NCBI GenBank assembly: GCA_019636675.1
Contig: JAHBXC010000001.1
Span: 558,001-622,000 of the forward strand
Length of the DNA stretch: 64,000 nucleotides
Reading direction: 5' to 3'
From: Phycisphaeraceae bacterium
Lineage (GTDB): Bacteria; Planctomycetota; Phycisphaerae; Phycisphaerales; UBA1924
The notes below the pieces were generated by a model. That model ran no database searches. It was not told where the DNA came from and saw only the letters and a program-made list of their open reading frames with translations. The first letter of the stretch is position 1; each line of letters starts with the position of its first letter. Made by a program: the position numbers and the translations under genes. Positions 24,876 through 34,311 of the stretch are shown one piece after another.

Positions 24876-27668
24876 TCAGTGCGTCCCGTTGACGCCCACG
24901 GGCTGAGGAGCCGGCGCCGGTTCGTGCGCCTCGGCGGCGGCGGCGGGCTCGGGCGCGTTGGCCCAGCGGAACACGGGGGTGAGGGAGAAAACCTTCTGCC
25001 AGAGGTCCGCCTTGCGCTCGGCGCCCCAGACATCGACCGAGGGGTCGCTCTCCGCCACCAGGTCGAAGTGCGCCTCGCCCGAGTCGATGCGCAGCGATAT
25101 GGACTTGACGAGCCGCATGTGCGTGCGATCGAGCCCGTCGGCGACGCGCAGCACGGCGCTCAGGGTGCGCACGATGGCGCGGTCCTCTGGCGGCAGCTTC
25201 GCGAAGGGCTTGTGCTTGAGCTTGGGGGTCGACTTGCGGTGGTACCGAGAGACCTGCGCGACGACCTCGATCTCGCGCCTGCTGAACCCGCGCAGCGCGC
25301 TGTGCATGATCAGGTGATAGCTGTGCAGGTGGTGCTTCTTGTAGTCGATGTGGTAGCCGATGTCGTGCAGCAACGCCGCGGCGTGCAGCAGCACGCGCGC
25401 CCGATCGGTCGACCAGCCCTGGAACGCCAGCCCGTGGTCGCGCACGAGCTGGTCGAACAACTGCAGCGCGAGGCGCGAGACATGGGCGCAGTGGCGACGC
25501 TCGTAGTTGCAAACCTGCGAGAAGCGCCGCACTGAGCGCATCGGGTCTTTCGGGTCTTCACCCGCCGCCTGGCCGGACGCGCCCTCCTGGGGGAACATCT
25601 CCTCCACCATCGTCAGCAGCAGCCCGTCGCGGATGCCCCCGTCGTGCACGCGCAGGCGGTCGACGGTAAGGCGCTTCATGAGCGCCAGCACGAGGGCGGC
25701 GCCGGCGACGATGATCTCGGCGCGGTTGGGGCTTATGCCCGGAAGCTTCGCGCGATCCTTGACCGATAGCGCGCGCACGCGATCGAGGAGGCGCTTCACC
25801 TCCGACCGCTCCATGTCGTAGCCGCGGATGAGCGCGCCGGGCGTGGGCTCGAAGCGCCCCATCGAGAGCTTCGCGAGCGCCTCGAAAGTGCCCCCGGCGC
25901 CGATGAGGAGCTCGGGGTCGATCGCGGCGTCGGCGAAGTGCCGGTCGACCTGCTCGCGGATGAACGCGCTCATCGCGGAGAACCGCTCGCCGGCGCTCAG
26001 CTCGGGGCCGCCGAACATCTCGGTCAGCAGCACCGCGCCGAGCGGGATGGGGAACACCTGCTCGATCAGCCCGCCGGAGCAGAGCACGACCTCGGCGCTG
26101 CCGCCCCCGATGTCGGCGATGACCGACGGGAACGACGTCAGATCGAAGGCGGCGGACACGGACTTGAAGGTGAGCTGCGCCTCGTCTTCGGGCGTGATGA
26201 CCTCGATGCGCACTCCGGTGCGTTCGAGCACGCGATCGACGAGCGCCTGCCCGTTGTCGGCGTCGCGCACGGCGGCGGTGCCGACGGCGCGGATGTATGT
26301 GGCGCCGTAGCCCTCGGCGATCCGCTTCATGCGATCGATCGCGAGGATGGCCTTCTCGATGGACGCGTCGTCGAGGCGCCCGGTCTCGGTCATCCCGTTG
26401 CCGAGGCGCGCGATCTCCTTCTCGTCGTCGAGCACGCGGTACTGCCCGTCGGCGAAGGCCTCGGCCACGATGACGCGGATCGAATTCGTTCCCACGTCGA
26501 TGGCCGCGAGCCGGCGAGACCCGAATCGCGGCTGGTTCGGCGCGTCGAGCTCCGGCTCGTGCGTCGCGTCGTCGTTCGCAGGCGTCGTCGCAATCGGCGG
26601 CGTCCGGGGCGCCGGGGGCGTCGGGGGCGTCGGGGGCGCCGGGGGCGCCGGGGCGGAGGGCGTGAGTTCAACGGTTCGCGAGCGCGGGACGGCGTCGGAG
26701 AACGGCGCGAGGAAGTCGCCGGCGTGAACCGAGTCCCACCACGCGAGGAAGTCGACGCGCGCCGCTTCCTCTTCGCGCGCGAACCGCTCGATCAGCTCGC
26801 GGAGCCCTCGCTCGACGAGCGGGACGGTCTCGGCGTCATCGTCGTCGTCGTCGTGGCTCTCGTCGGCGACCGATTCCTGGGCCTGCGTGAGGTCGACGAG
26901 GATCCGCTCGAGGCGCAGTCGCGCCGTGTGGGCGTCGTTGATCCGCCCAAGACGCTCCTGCACCTCTTTGAGGCGCGGGTAGAGGTCGTCGTTGAAGCCC
27001 TCGCCCATGCACGGCGCGAAGACCTCGACCGCGTAGCGCATTCGCTTGCACGCGATGCGCATCGCGTGGAGCCCCGCCGGCTCGCCGTGGTGCGATGCGG
27101 CGGCGTCTCGCACCGCGCCGATGATCTCGGGCAGGATGTCGGCGGCGGCGTCTCGCAGTGTGACATCGCCGGGCAGTTCCGCGTCGGCGAGCGACTCGAG
27201 CAGGCGAGTGCGCCGACGCTTCACCTTCGACGCCGGGAACCGCTTCGCGACATCCTGCAGACGCTCGGTCGCGATGTCGCGCTCGGCCTCGAGCACCGCC
27301 AGCACCGCGTCGCGGGCCGCGTGCGAGGCCTCGCTCAGCGTCTCGTCCGCGAGGGACGCGAAGAGGGCCGCGTGAACATCGCAATCGCGCGCGCAACCGG
27401 CCGCCTTGCGCAGGGATCGGAGGATTTTCCGGGACTTCTTGCGCTGCGTGTCGGAGAGCGGGTCGGCGAAAGTGTGCAACGCCGCGCCGGCGCGACGGGT
27501 GCTGACGCGCAGCTGGTGCACGGCGCGGACCTGATCGTGCTTGTCGTCGCCCAGACGCTTCAGCCACCCCTCAACGGCCTCGAGCCGGTGAGAGAGCACC
27601 TCGCCCGCGGCGTCGCGCAGGGGGGTTTCCGGACGGAGCGTCTCGATCCACTTGCTGGCTTCGGGCAT
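24876..27668 (-). CDS. CHAD-Ppx/GppA-HD fusion (polyphosphate-type phosphohydrolase)
   Basis: A 930-residue three-part protein. Residues 15-325 form a CHAD domain (conserved-histidine alpha-helical, polyphosphate-binding): HQLRVSTRRAG at 51-61 and HAMRIACKRMRYAVEVF at 201-217. A Pro-rich linker (335-365) follows. Residues 385-690 are a Ppx/GppA sugar-kinase-fold domain: DVGTNSIR at 391-398, the catalytic-Glu segment TPEDEAQLTF (492-501) and DIGGGSAEV at 519-527. Residues 715-910 are an HD domain with LLHDIGYH (766-773). Exopolyphosphatase or pppGpp phosphohydrolase activity is inferred. GGAGGAG lies about ten bases before ATG 27668; an open frame continues upstream. Separate CHAD and Ppx proteins are known; this three-part fusion is not one I recall. 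It may both bind and trim polyphosphate. Confidence 0.88.
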   Translation of the reverse strand: MPEASKWIETLRPETPLRDAAGEVLSHRLEAVEGWLKRLGDDKHDQVRAVHQLRVSTRRAGAALHTFADPLSDTQRKKSRKILRSLRKAAGCARDCDVHAALFASLADETLSEASHAARDAVLAVLEAERDIATERLQDVAKRFPASKVKRRRTRLLESLADAELPGDVTLRDAAADILPEIIGAVRDAAASHHGEPAGLHAMRIACKRMRYAVEVFAPCMGEGFNDDLYPRLKEVQERLGRINDAHTARLRLERILVDLTQAQESVADESHDDDDDDAETVPLVERGLRELIERFAREEEAARVDFLAWWDSVHAGDFLAPFSDAVPRSRTVELTPSAPAPPAPPTPPTPPAPRTPPIATTPANDDATHEPELDAPNQPRFGSRRLAAIDVGTNSIRVIVAEAFADGQYRVLDDEKEIARLGNGMTETGRLDDASIEKAILAIDRMKRIAEGYGATYIRAVGTAAVRDADNGQALVDRVLERTGVRIEVITPEDEAQLTFKSVSAAFDLTSFPSVIADIGGGSAEVVLCSGGLIEQVFPIPLGAVLLTEMFGGPELSAGERFSAMSAFIREQVDRHFADAAIDPELLIGAGGTFEALAKLSMGRFEPTPGALIRGYDMERSEVKRLLDRVRALSVKDRAKLPGISPNRAEIIVAGAALVLALMKRLTVDRLRVHDGGIRDGLLLTMVEEMFPQEGASGQAAGEDPKDPMRSVRRFSQVCNYERRHCAHVSRLALQLFDQLVRDHGLAFQGWSTDRARVLLHAAALLHDIGYHIDYKKHHLHSYHLIMHSALRGFSRREIEVVAQVSRYHRKSTPKLKHKPFAKLPPEDRAIVRTLSAVLRVADGLDRTHMRLVKSISLRIDSGEAHFDLVAESDPSVDVWGAERKADLWQKVFSLTPVFRWANAPEPAAAAEAHEPAPAPQPVGVNGTH

Positions 27669-27783
27669 CCGGGCTTGCTCCTCCGTGTTGTTCGTCACGC
27701 ACGATGCTAGGCGGAAGGGCGTTCCCGCCCGGCGCGCATCGGGCGGTTCCGGGCGGATCTTCACAAAGCCCGCGCGCGCCCGG

Positions 27784-29103
27784 TCAGACGCTCGCGTGGG
27801 ACGCGTGCCCGGGGAGTGGGAACGCGGCGCACAGAACCCGAACCTCTTCCCGGACCTGGCGGATCGCCTGCTCGTCGGAACGGTGCTTCAGAACGCGGCT
27901 GATCAGCTCCGCGACGCGACGCATCTCGTCTGGGCCAAACCCCCGGGTCGTCAGAGCGGGCGTCCCCAGACGCAGCCCCGAGGTCACCCGCGGCGGGCGG
28001 GTGTCGCCCGGCAGCCCGTTCTTGTTCGTGATGATGCCGGCCTTCTCGAGGATCTTCTCGGCGTCGGCGCCCGTCAGCTCGGCGTCGAAGGGGCGCAGGT
28101 CGACGAGCATCAGGTGGTTCTCGGTCCCGCCGGTGGTCACGCGGAAGCCTCGTTCCTGCAGGGCCGAGGCGAGGGCCTTGGCGTTGGCGACGATGTTCCT
28201 CGCGTAGGTCTTGAACGAGGGCTGGAGCGCCTCGCCGAAGGCGATCGCCTTGGCGCCCACGATGTGCATCAGCGGGCCGCCCTGCAGGCCGGGGAAGAGC
28301 GCGCGGTCGACCTTCTTGGCGATCTCTTCGTCGTTGGTGAGGATCAGCCCGCCGCGAGGCCCGCGCAGGGTCTTGTGCGTCGTCGTGGTGACGACGTGCG
28401 CGTGGGGGAAGGGCGAGGGGTGCGCGCCGCCCGCGATGAGCCCGGCGATGTGCGCGACATCCGCCATGAGCAGCGCGCCGACCTCGTCGGCGATCTCGCG
28501 GAACTTGGCGAAGTCGATGGTGCGCGGATAGGCCGAGTAGCCGCAGAGCAGCATCTTCGGCTTGTGCTCGCGCACGACCTTGCGCACGGCGTCGTAGTCG
28601 ATGCGTTCGAACTCTGGGTGGCTCTCTTCGGCGTGGAGGGGATAGAAGACGGGCTTGTAGAACACGCCGGAGAAGTTGATGGACAGCCCGTGCGAGAGGT
28701 GCCCGCCGTCCTTGAGCTGCAAGGCGGCGAAGGTGTCGCCCGGGTTCATGAGCGCCATGAAGACCGCGGCGTTGGCCTGCGCGCCCGAGTGGGGTTGCAC
28801 GTTGGCGAACGAGCAGTTGAACATGGCCTTGGCGCGCTCGCGCGCGAGGTTCTCGATCTCGTCGTGGTGGACGCACCCGCCGTAGTAGCGTGCGCCGGGG
28901 TAACCCTCGGCGTACTTGTTGGTCATCCACGACCCGGCGGCGTGCTGGACCGCCGGGGAGACGTGGTTCTCGGAGGCGATCAGCTCGATGGTGGTCGCCT
29001 GGCGATCATGCTCGGCCTCGAGGATGCGGGCCGCGTCGGGGTCGGCGGCGCGGAGGAGGTCGAGCAGGGCGTCGTTGAGGGATGAACCGGACATCGGGGG
29101 CAT
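27784..29103 (-). CDS. glyA: Serine hydroxymethyltransferase
   Basis: SHMT interconverts serine and glycine with tetrahydrofolate, using pyridoxal phosphate. The 439-residue protein has [11 protein letters not shown] near the start, [28 protein letters not shown] and the PLP-lysine motif [14 protein letters not shown], followed by FPGLQGGP. Its order and length match GlyA. AGGAG lies six bases before ATG 29103. Downstream, 115 bases separate it from the CHAD-Ppx-HD gene on the same strand; the zinc-ribbon membrane gene upstream also reads the same way. Together with gcvT and folC it supplies one-carbon folate. No riboswitch was seen ahead of it. Confidence 0.96.
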   Translation of the reverse strand: MPPMSGSSLNDALLDLLRAADPDAARILEAEHDRQATTIELIASENHVSPAVQHAAGSWMTNKYAEGYPGARYYGGCVHHDEIENLARERAKAMFNCSFANVQPHSGAQANAAVFMALMNPGDTFAALQLKDGGHLSHGLSINFSGVFYKPVFYPLHAEESHPEFERIDYDAVRKVVREHKPKMLLCGYSAYPRTIDFAKFREIADEVGALLMADVAHIAGLIAGGAHPSPFPHAHVVTTTTHKTLRGPRGGLILTNDEEIAKKVDRALFPGLQGGPLMHIVGAKAIAFGEALQPSFKTYARNIVANAKALASALQERGFRVTTGGTENHLMLVDLRPFDAELTGADAEKILEKAGIITNKNGLPGDTRPPRVTSGLRLGTPALTTRGFGPDEMRRVAELISRVLKHRSDEQAIRQVREEVRVLCAAFPLPGHASHASV

Positions 29104-29143
29104 CGGGGGCTCCTGGCAGGTGGTCGGGGGATTGTAGAGGGGG

Positions 29144-30112
29144 CTACCGGAAGGCGTTGTCGGTGAAGGCCCAGTAGATCAGGAAGAACGCGATCGGGAC
29201 CAGATGGACACCCATCAGGATGCCCCAGGTCGCCCGGGCGCGAGGGAGCCGGTACCCGGTGCCAAGGGCCGCCAGCCAGTACAGCGCGGGCCACACAAAG
29301 AAGAGCGCCCCAACCGTCAGTCGCATGAGCGTTCGGAATGTTGGTATATCGCGCGGGTGCGGCCAGCCACGCTGGCCCGCCCCGGACAGGTAATAGGTGG
29401 TCGAATACCCCTGCACACAGATCGACCCCAGCGAAAACAGAATGTAGATCACGAGCACTGGCGTCAGCGCGTACGCGATGATGCGCAGGAGGTGGGAGCC
29501 TCGAAGGCGGGTGCCCCACCACGCGCTGGGGAGCGCGAGGAACGCGGCGCTGACCGGCAGCCAGACGAACATCATGTACGCCAACGCGGGGCCGATGGGC
29601 ACGAAGTCAAGGATGATGTTCGTCAACCCGCCCGCGCGGGCTCCGTCAACGAACGCACGCCAGCCCGATGTAACGGCGTCGCTCCACGGCTGGGGCGCTC
29701 CGCGTCCTCCGCCCCAGTAGTTCGTCCGCATCACCGCGACGCTCTCGCCGAACCGCAGGATGATGACGAGCAGCGGCATGACGCAGAAGATCGCCAGCGG
29801 CAGCGCGACCAGCCGGCGCGCACGCACCGGGTGCTCGGGACGGACCCGTTTCCAGAATGCCGGAGGCCAGAGCAGCGTCGCAAGGGTGCGCAGCATGGCC
29901 AGCGCCAGCCAGCGGCGCTTCGCGTGCTCGCAGAGCCAGGGCAGTCGTCGGCGCGTCGGGTTGAACGCATCGCCCGGGTCGAACTCGTACCCACACTCCG
30001 TGCAGGTCGCGGCGAGAGGGCACGACGACGTCCAGGTCGCCGCGAGGCCCGACTGGTCGTATCCGCAGCGCGGACAGCGCGGAGTTCTCTGCTTGGTCGC
30101 CCCGCTCGTCAT
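29144..30112 (-). CDS. Zinc-ribbon multi-pass membrane protein D
   Basis: A 322-residue relative of the proteins at 12009-14211. Its zinc ribbon is CPRCGYD (Cys13 and Cys16) and CTEC (Cys37 and Cys40), each CxxC. It then has about six hydrophobic segments (roughly 95-110, 120-145, 185-215, 220-245, 265-285 and 290-318). The cysteine-rich head plus a membrane-embedded body is the shared architecture. The start is placed at ATG 30112, since the longer frame above it overlaps the lipoprotein's terminator and has no family-like sequence; the ribosome-binding site is weak. It stands apart from the ispG cluster by 15 kb, between glyA and the coiled-coil lipoprotein. Function unknown. Confidence 0.7.
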   Translation of the reverse strand: MTSGATKQRTPRCPRCGYDQSGLAATWTSSCPLAATCTECGYEFDPGDAFNPTRRRLPWLCEHAKRRWLALAMLRTLATLLWPPAFWKRVRPEHPVRARRLVALPLAIFCVMPLLVIILRFGESVAVMRTNYWGGGRGAPQPWSDAVTSGWRAFVDGARAGGLTNIILDFVPIGPALAYMMFVWLPVSAAFLALPSAWWGTRLRGSHLLRIIAYALTPVLVIYILFSLGSICVQGYSTTYYLSGAGQRGWPHPRDIPTFRTLMRLTVGALFFVWPALYWLAALGTGYRLPRARATWGILMGVHLVPIAFFLIYWAFTDNAFR

Positions 30113-30164
30113 GGCTCGGAATGTACCACGGGACCCGGGTCGCGCGCCGGGCGGAATCGCACGG

Positions 30165-30205
30165 GACAAACGAAAACGGGCGGACCGTTTGCACGATCCG
30201 CCCGT
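30165..30205 (-). terminator. Terminator after the coiled-coil lipoprotein
   Basis: A 9-bp stem (30176-30184 with 30197-30205) closes a 12-base loop. On the minus strand it is followed by TTTCGTTTGTCCC. It lies 41 bases past the lipoprotein stop, so it separates that gene from the zinc-ribbon gene downstream. Confidence 0.68.
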
Positions 30206-30245
30206 CGGGTTCACTCAGGGTGGCTGCTCACCGCCCGAGCGACAT

Positions 30246-33080
30246 TCAGTCGTTCGTCGGGACATTCGCGAACGAGGGGCGGCTGGTGCGCGTGCCGGGG
30301 TTGGGGCCGGTGGTGCGGTTGCCGTTGAAGGACTCGCTCACGAACTGGTACGACTGCTCGGGGCTGGATGGGGTGGGCGCCGTCGTGGGCATGGCGAGGC
30401 GGACATCCCAGTTCTGACGGGCGGCCGTCTGGAACTGGTTGCTGCGCTCCTGGAGGGTCAGCATGGCCTGCTGGGCCATGTGCTGGTGGGCCTCGGCGGC
30501 GGCGAGGGCCTGCTCCTGACGGGCGACGACCTGCTGGTTGCTGAGGTAGCGCTGGGCGTAGGCCTGGTTGCGCTCGGAGACGGTCTGGACCATGCGCGAG
30601 TTGAAGGTCGCGACGGTCGCGGTCTCGAGAGCGTCCGCCTCGGCGAGCCACGCGTTGACCGTGGCGTCGTTGATGCGGGTCTGCGCGAGGATGGTGGCGC
30701 GGGCGGCGGCGTCGTCGGCGCGGAAGACATCGCGCTGCGCGTCGGCGTTGGCCATGGTGCGCTCGACGTCGGCCTTGGCGGCGAGACGCTGCGCGTTCAC
30801 GACGTTGAGCATGTGGGCGACATCGGCCTTGGCGACGAGACGCTGGCTCTCGTTGAACGCCTCGAGCTTCTCGATCTCGGCCATCGCCTTGGTGTTGAAG
30901 GCGGTCGCGACGCTGACGGCCTCGTCGTAGGTCGCGCGGGCGACCTCGATGAAGGACTGCGAGGCCTGGTCGAGACGGGCGAGCTCGGCGCTGAGGATGC
31001 GCTGGGCGGAGGTGATCTCCTGGCGCATCTGGGCGACGAGGGCCTTCTGCGAGGTCTCGAGCGCCGTGGCCTCGGCGACGAGGCGCTTGACCTCGGCGTC
31101 GCCGCGACGACGGGTCGCGTCGAGCTGGACTCGCATGGACTCGACCTCGGCGGCGCCGGCGCGATCATTGGCCTCGGCGCTGGCGAGGAGCTGGGTCGCG
31201 GCGGCCTTGCCCTTGCCCATGACCTTGCCGGCCTCGGCCTGCAGGTTGGTCACGAGGGCGAAGGCGTCGTTGCGCGACGCGTCGGCCTCGGCCTTGGCGC
31301 GGGTGAGCTGCGCCTCGCCGCGACGGACGAGCGCGTCGGCCTGGGCCGTGAGCTCCTGCGCCTCGGCGTTGGCGACGTTCTGGAAGGAGTTGGAGCGGGC
31401 GAAGGTCTCGGTGGCCTCGGCCTCGCGCGAGTCGAGCCACACCTGCAGCTTGCGGGCGCGCTCCTCGTAGGACGCGAGGGTGGTCTTCTGCTTGGCGTCG
31501 GCCTGGACGCGCAGCTTGACCGCCTCGCCCAGACGCGCCTTGAACTGCGCGACGTGCCCGGGGTCGACATTCATGGGAATGCCGGCGGCGGTGGGGAAGG
31601 TCGGGGCGGGCTGGTCGGGCTTGGCCTCGGGGGACTTCGGATCGGTCTTGCCGGGGAACTCGACGCTGCCCTGGGCGAGCTGCTGGGCGAGGGTGCGGAA
31701 GACCTCGGCGCGGATGGTCGCGGCGCGAGCGTCGGCCTCGGCCTTGAGCTGCTCGTACTGCGACTCGGCGAGGACCACCTGGTGGGTGGCTTCCTCACGC
31801 AGCGCGTTGGCGAGCGCCTCGGCCTCGGCCTTGATGAAGTTGGCGCGGGCCTCGGTCTCGACGCGATCGGCCTGGGCGCGCAGCATCTGCGACTCGGCGA
31901 TGCCGTGCTCGCGGAAGGTCTCGAGCGAGCTCATCTGCCCGTCGAAATCGGCCTGAGAGACGCCGACGAGGCGCTCGGCCTCGCTGCGCATGCGCGAGAT
32001 GTCGGCCTGGGCCTCGCGGACGACCGCGTCGGCCTGGCGGCGCATGGCCTCGGCCTCGGCCTTGACCTGCTCGAACTCCATCTCGGCGGACTTGATCGCG
32101 AGCTTGTAGCCGGCCTCGGCGTCGCCGCTGGTCTTGGCGCCGGCCTTGGCGTTGAGCTCGTCGGCGATGGCCTTGCTCTTGGTCTCGAGGGAGGCGGCGC
32201 GCTGGCGGAGCTCGGCGCTCTTGGCCGCGGTCTGCTGGGTGACGGACTTGATCTGCTCGTTGAGCTCGGCGACGCGTGCGTCGGTCTGCTCGCCAACCGA
32301 GCGGCTGGCGATGCGCAGCGCGCGGATCTTGCTGGTCGCGCGGGACTCGGTCATGTCCGCGATCTTGACCATCTGCTGGATCTCGGCGGTGCCCTGGCGC
32401 TCGACGGCGACGCGCATGGCGAGCATCTTCTGGTACTCGGCCTCCGAGGCGCGGAGCTCGGACTCGGACTGCGAGCGCATGCGCTCGAACTCGGCCTGAC
32501 GCTCCTTGAGGGTCGCGCGGACGAGGGCGGCGCCCTCGCGGGACTTGGCGTCGTACGCCTCCTGCTTCGCGATCGCCTGGGCGGAGAGCTCTTCGAGCTT
32601 CGCCTCGTACTGGCGGTCGAGCGAGCCGGCGCGGGCGATCGCGGCCTCGTGCGTGCTGGCGGCGGTCTGCCACGCGGCCTCGCGGGTCGCGAGCTGCGAC
32701 GCCTGAACGGCGTCACGCTCGACGCGCTGGGCCTGCGCCGCGGCGCGACGCGCCTCGATCTCGGAGGTCGAGTTGCGCGCCTCGCTCAGCCACACAGCGG
32801 GCAGCTCGATCGTCGACGCCTGCTTCTCGAACCACTGCTTGTCGTGCGCGCCCTTCGTGCCGGCGGGGTCGATCGACACCGTGGCCTTGTTCGCCAGCTG
32901 GTCGCGGGTCAGCGCGCCCGAGCGGTAGCTGTAGGTGTTGTTCGAGTCCGACGAGCAGCCCACGAGCGTGCCGGCGGCGAGCGCGGCGACGATCGAGGTG
33001 ATGAAGATCGGGCGGCTCTCGAGCGCGGCTCGGACCGCAGACGGGGCATTCAGTGCGCGGATGTGCTTGGGGGTGTTCAT
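30246..33080 (-). CDS. Large coiled-coil lipoprotein
   Basis: A 944-residue predicted outer-membrane-type lipoprotein. The N-terminus carries a membrane segment (about 25-41) and a lipobox LVGC with Cys42; the next residue is Ser, which in Gram-negative sorting favours the outer membrane. Residues 90-880 are almost wholly helical and low in Pro, with heptad-like Ala/Glu/Arg patterns (for example AEAEAMRRQADAVV), suggesting one or more very long coiled coils. The tail is disordered and Pro/Thr/Asn-rich. No domain I recognise is present. It could be an envelope spacer or scaffold. AGGA lies about ten bases before ATG 33080. The opposite strand also has a very long open frame here, which is a composition effect. 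Confidence 0.8.
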   Translation of the reverse strand: MNTPKHIRALNAPSAVRAALESRPIFITSIVAALAAGTLVGCSSDSNNTYSYRSGALTRDQLANKATVSIDPAGTKGAHDKQWFEKQASTIELPAVWLSEARNSTSEIEARRAAAQAQRVERDAVQASQLATREAAWQTAASTHEAAIARAGSLDRQYEAKLEELSAQAIAKQEAYDAKSREGAALVRATLKERQAEFERMRSQSESELRASEAEYQKMLAMRVAVERQGTAEIQQMVKIADMTESRATSKIRALRIASRSVGEQTDARVAELNEQIKSVTQQTAAKSAELRQRAASLETKSKAIADELNAKAGAKTSGDAEAGYKLAIKSAEMEFEQVKAEAEAMRRQADAVVREAQADISRMRSEAERLVGVSQADFDGQMSSLETFREHGIAESQMLRAQADRVETEARANFIKAEAEALANALREEATHQVVLAESQYEQLKAEADARAATIRAEVFRTLAQQLAQGSVEFPGKTDPKSPEAKPDQPAPTFPTAAGIPMNVDPGHVAQFKARLGEAVKLRVQADAKQKTTLASYEERARKLQVWLDSREAEATETFARSNSFQNVANAEAQELTAQADALVRRGEAQLTRAKAEADASRNDAFALVTNLQAEAGKVMGKGKAAATQLLASAEANDRAGAAEVESMRVQLDATRRRGDAEVKRLVAEATALETSQKALVAQMRQEITSAQRILSAELARLDQASQSFIEVARATYDEAVSVATAFNTKAMAEIEKLEAFNESQRLVAKADVAHMLNVVNAQRLAAKADVERTMANADAQRDVFRADDAAARATILAQTRINDATVNAWLAEADALETATVATFNSRMVQTVSERNQAYAQRYLSNQQVVARQEQALAAAEAHQHMAQQAMLTLQERSNQFQTAARQNWDVRLAMPTTAPTPSSPEQSYQFVSESFNGNRTTGPNPGTRTSRPSFANVPTND

Positions 33081-33416
33081 GAGAGACTTGTCCTCGTGCG
33101 TGAGTGGAACCCTGTGAAAACCGACGGACGCGTCTGTACGCGCCCACCAACAGGGCGCGCCTACCAGCCCGCGACTCGCGATGCGTCATCGGCCCCGTTC
33201 CGCCCCCGATTCACGCACCACCCCCCTCTCGCGATCGCGCGACCCCTCGCACATCGCACCGACGCGCGAGACGGCACGCGCGTCACAGCCCGCACATCTC
33301 CACGCCAAGGCCCGCCCCGGCCCGAGAACCCGGCGCGATCCGACCCGAACGCGTCGACCCGCTACACTCGGCGCAGCCAACACTCGCACGCGCCCAAACG
33401 CCACGGAGCACGACCG
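33081..33416. other. Intergenic region between lipoprotein and tpiA
   Basis: A 336-base divergent spacer, the largest gap in the window. It should contain the promoters for the lipoprotein (minus) and tpiA (plus). TACACT at 33363-33368 could be a -10 box for tpiA, but I see no matching -35. No repeat, RNA gene or small reading frame is convincing. Confidence 0.6.
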
Positions 33417-34196
33417 ATGCGCACGCCTTACGTCGGCGGCAACTGGAAGATGAACCTCTCTCGCGCCGGCGCTGTCTCCCTCGCGCAGAGCGTCGCGCAC
33501 GCCGTCGCCGGGCTGGCCCCCGGTCCGAGAACGCCCGAGGTCGCGGTCTTCCCCTCGTTTGTTCATCTGGACGCCGTGGTCAACGCGCTCTGCGCCGCCG
33601 GGTCCACGCGCGTGCGACTCGGCGCGCAGGACTGTTATCACGAACCCGACGGCGCCTTCACGGGCGAGGTCTCGGTCGCGATGCTCAAGGACCTGGGAGC
33701 GACCTGCGCACTGACCGGGCACTCCGAGCGCCGGCACGTCCTGCTCGAGCCCGATTCGCTCATCAACGTCAAGACCCGCGCCCTGCTCGACGCGGGCATG
33801 ACCGCCGTGCTCTGCGTGGGCGAGACCCTCGCGCAGCGCGAGGACGGCGCGACCGACGCGATCAACGAGCAGCAGCTCCGGGCGGGGCTCGCCGGGGTGA
33901 CCGGCGCGCAGGCGTCGTCGCTGGTCATCGCCTACGAGCCGGTCTGGGCGATCGGGACCGGGAAGACCGCCACCCCCGAGGACGCCCAGCGCGCCCACCT
34001 GCGCATCCGCAGCGTCCTCGTCGACCTCTTTGGGGAGGCGCTCGGCGCATCCGTGCGTGTGATCTACGGCGGGTCGGTCAAGGCCTCCAACGCGCCCGAA
34101 CTCATCGCCCAACCCGACATCGACGGCTTCCTCGTCGGGGGCGCCTCCCTCAAGGCCGAGGAGTTCGGGGCGATCTGCGCGGCGGCGGGGACCTGA
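33417..34196 (+). CDS. tpiA: Triosephosphate isomerase
   Basis: TpiA interconverts dihydroxyacetone phosphate and glyceraldehyde 3-phosphate in glycolysis. The 259-residue protein has GGNWKMN with catalytic Lys11, GHSERR with His102, AYEPVWAIGTG with Glu174 and the phosphate loop YGGSVKASN. All catalytic positions are intact. The ATG at 33417 follows GGAG by about ten bases and gives the normal N-terminus; the frame is also open through the whole lipoprotein region upstream but that part is antisense. secG begins 115 bases further on, the common bacterial tpiA-secG neighbourhood. Confidence 0.97.
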   Translation: MRTPYVGGNWKMNLSRAGAVSLAQSVAHAVAGLAPGPRTPEVAVFPSFVHLDAVVNALCAAGSTRVRLGAQDCYHEPDGAFTGEVSVAMLKDLGATCALTGHSERRHVLLEPDSLINVKTRALLDAGMTAVLCVGETLAQREDGATDAINEQQLRAGLAGVTGAQASSLVIAYEPVWAIGTGKTATPEDAQRAHLRIRSVLVDLFGEALGASVRVIYGGSVKASNAPELIAQPDIDGFLVGGASLKAEEFGAICAAAGT

Positions 34197-34311
34197 GCAC
34201 CCCCGGCGTCCCCGGGCGCGCTCCCCCCGACTCCCGCCCTCCCCCGACCTACACTTCGCCCTTACCTGCCCCGAACCCCCGAACCCTGCCCCCACGCGAG
34301 GACCGTACTCG

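Noticed and set aside
26580..26660. Tandem DNA repeat (GGGGGCGTC-type) as a mobile or satellite element
   Set aside because: It encodes the Pro-rich linker (PAPPTPP) of the fusion protein; the repetition is explained by the low-complexity peptide.
25938..27710. 590-codon plus-strand open frame opposite the CHAD-Ppx-HD gene
   Set aside because: Shadow frame; no family-like residues, while the minus strand has intact CHAD and Ppx motifs.
29760..34196. 1478-codon open frame on the plus strand across the lipoprotein region, fused in frame to tpiA
   Set aside because: Only the last 260 codons (tpiA from 33417) look like a real protein. The rest is antisense to the coiled-coil lipoprotein, whose repetitive Ala/Glu codons leave the opposite strand open. 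It reads as Gly/Leu/Glu repeats with no family likeness.
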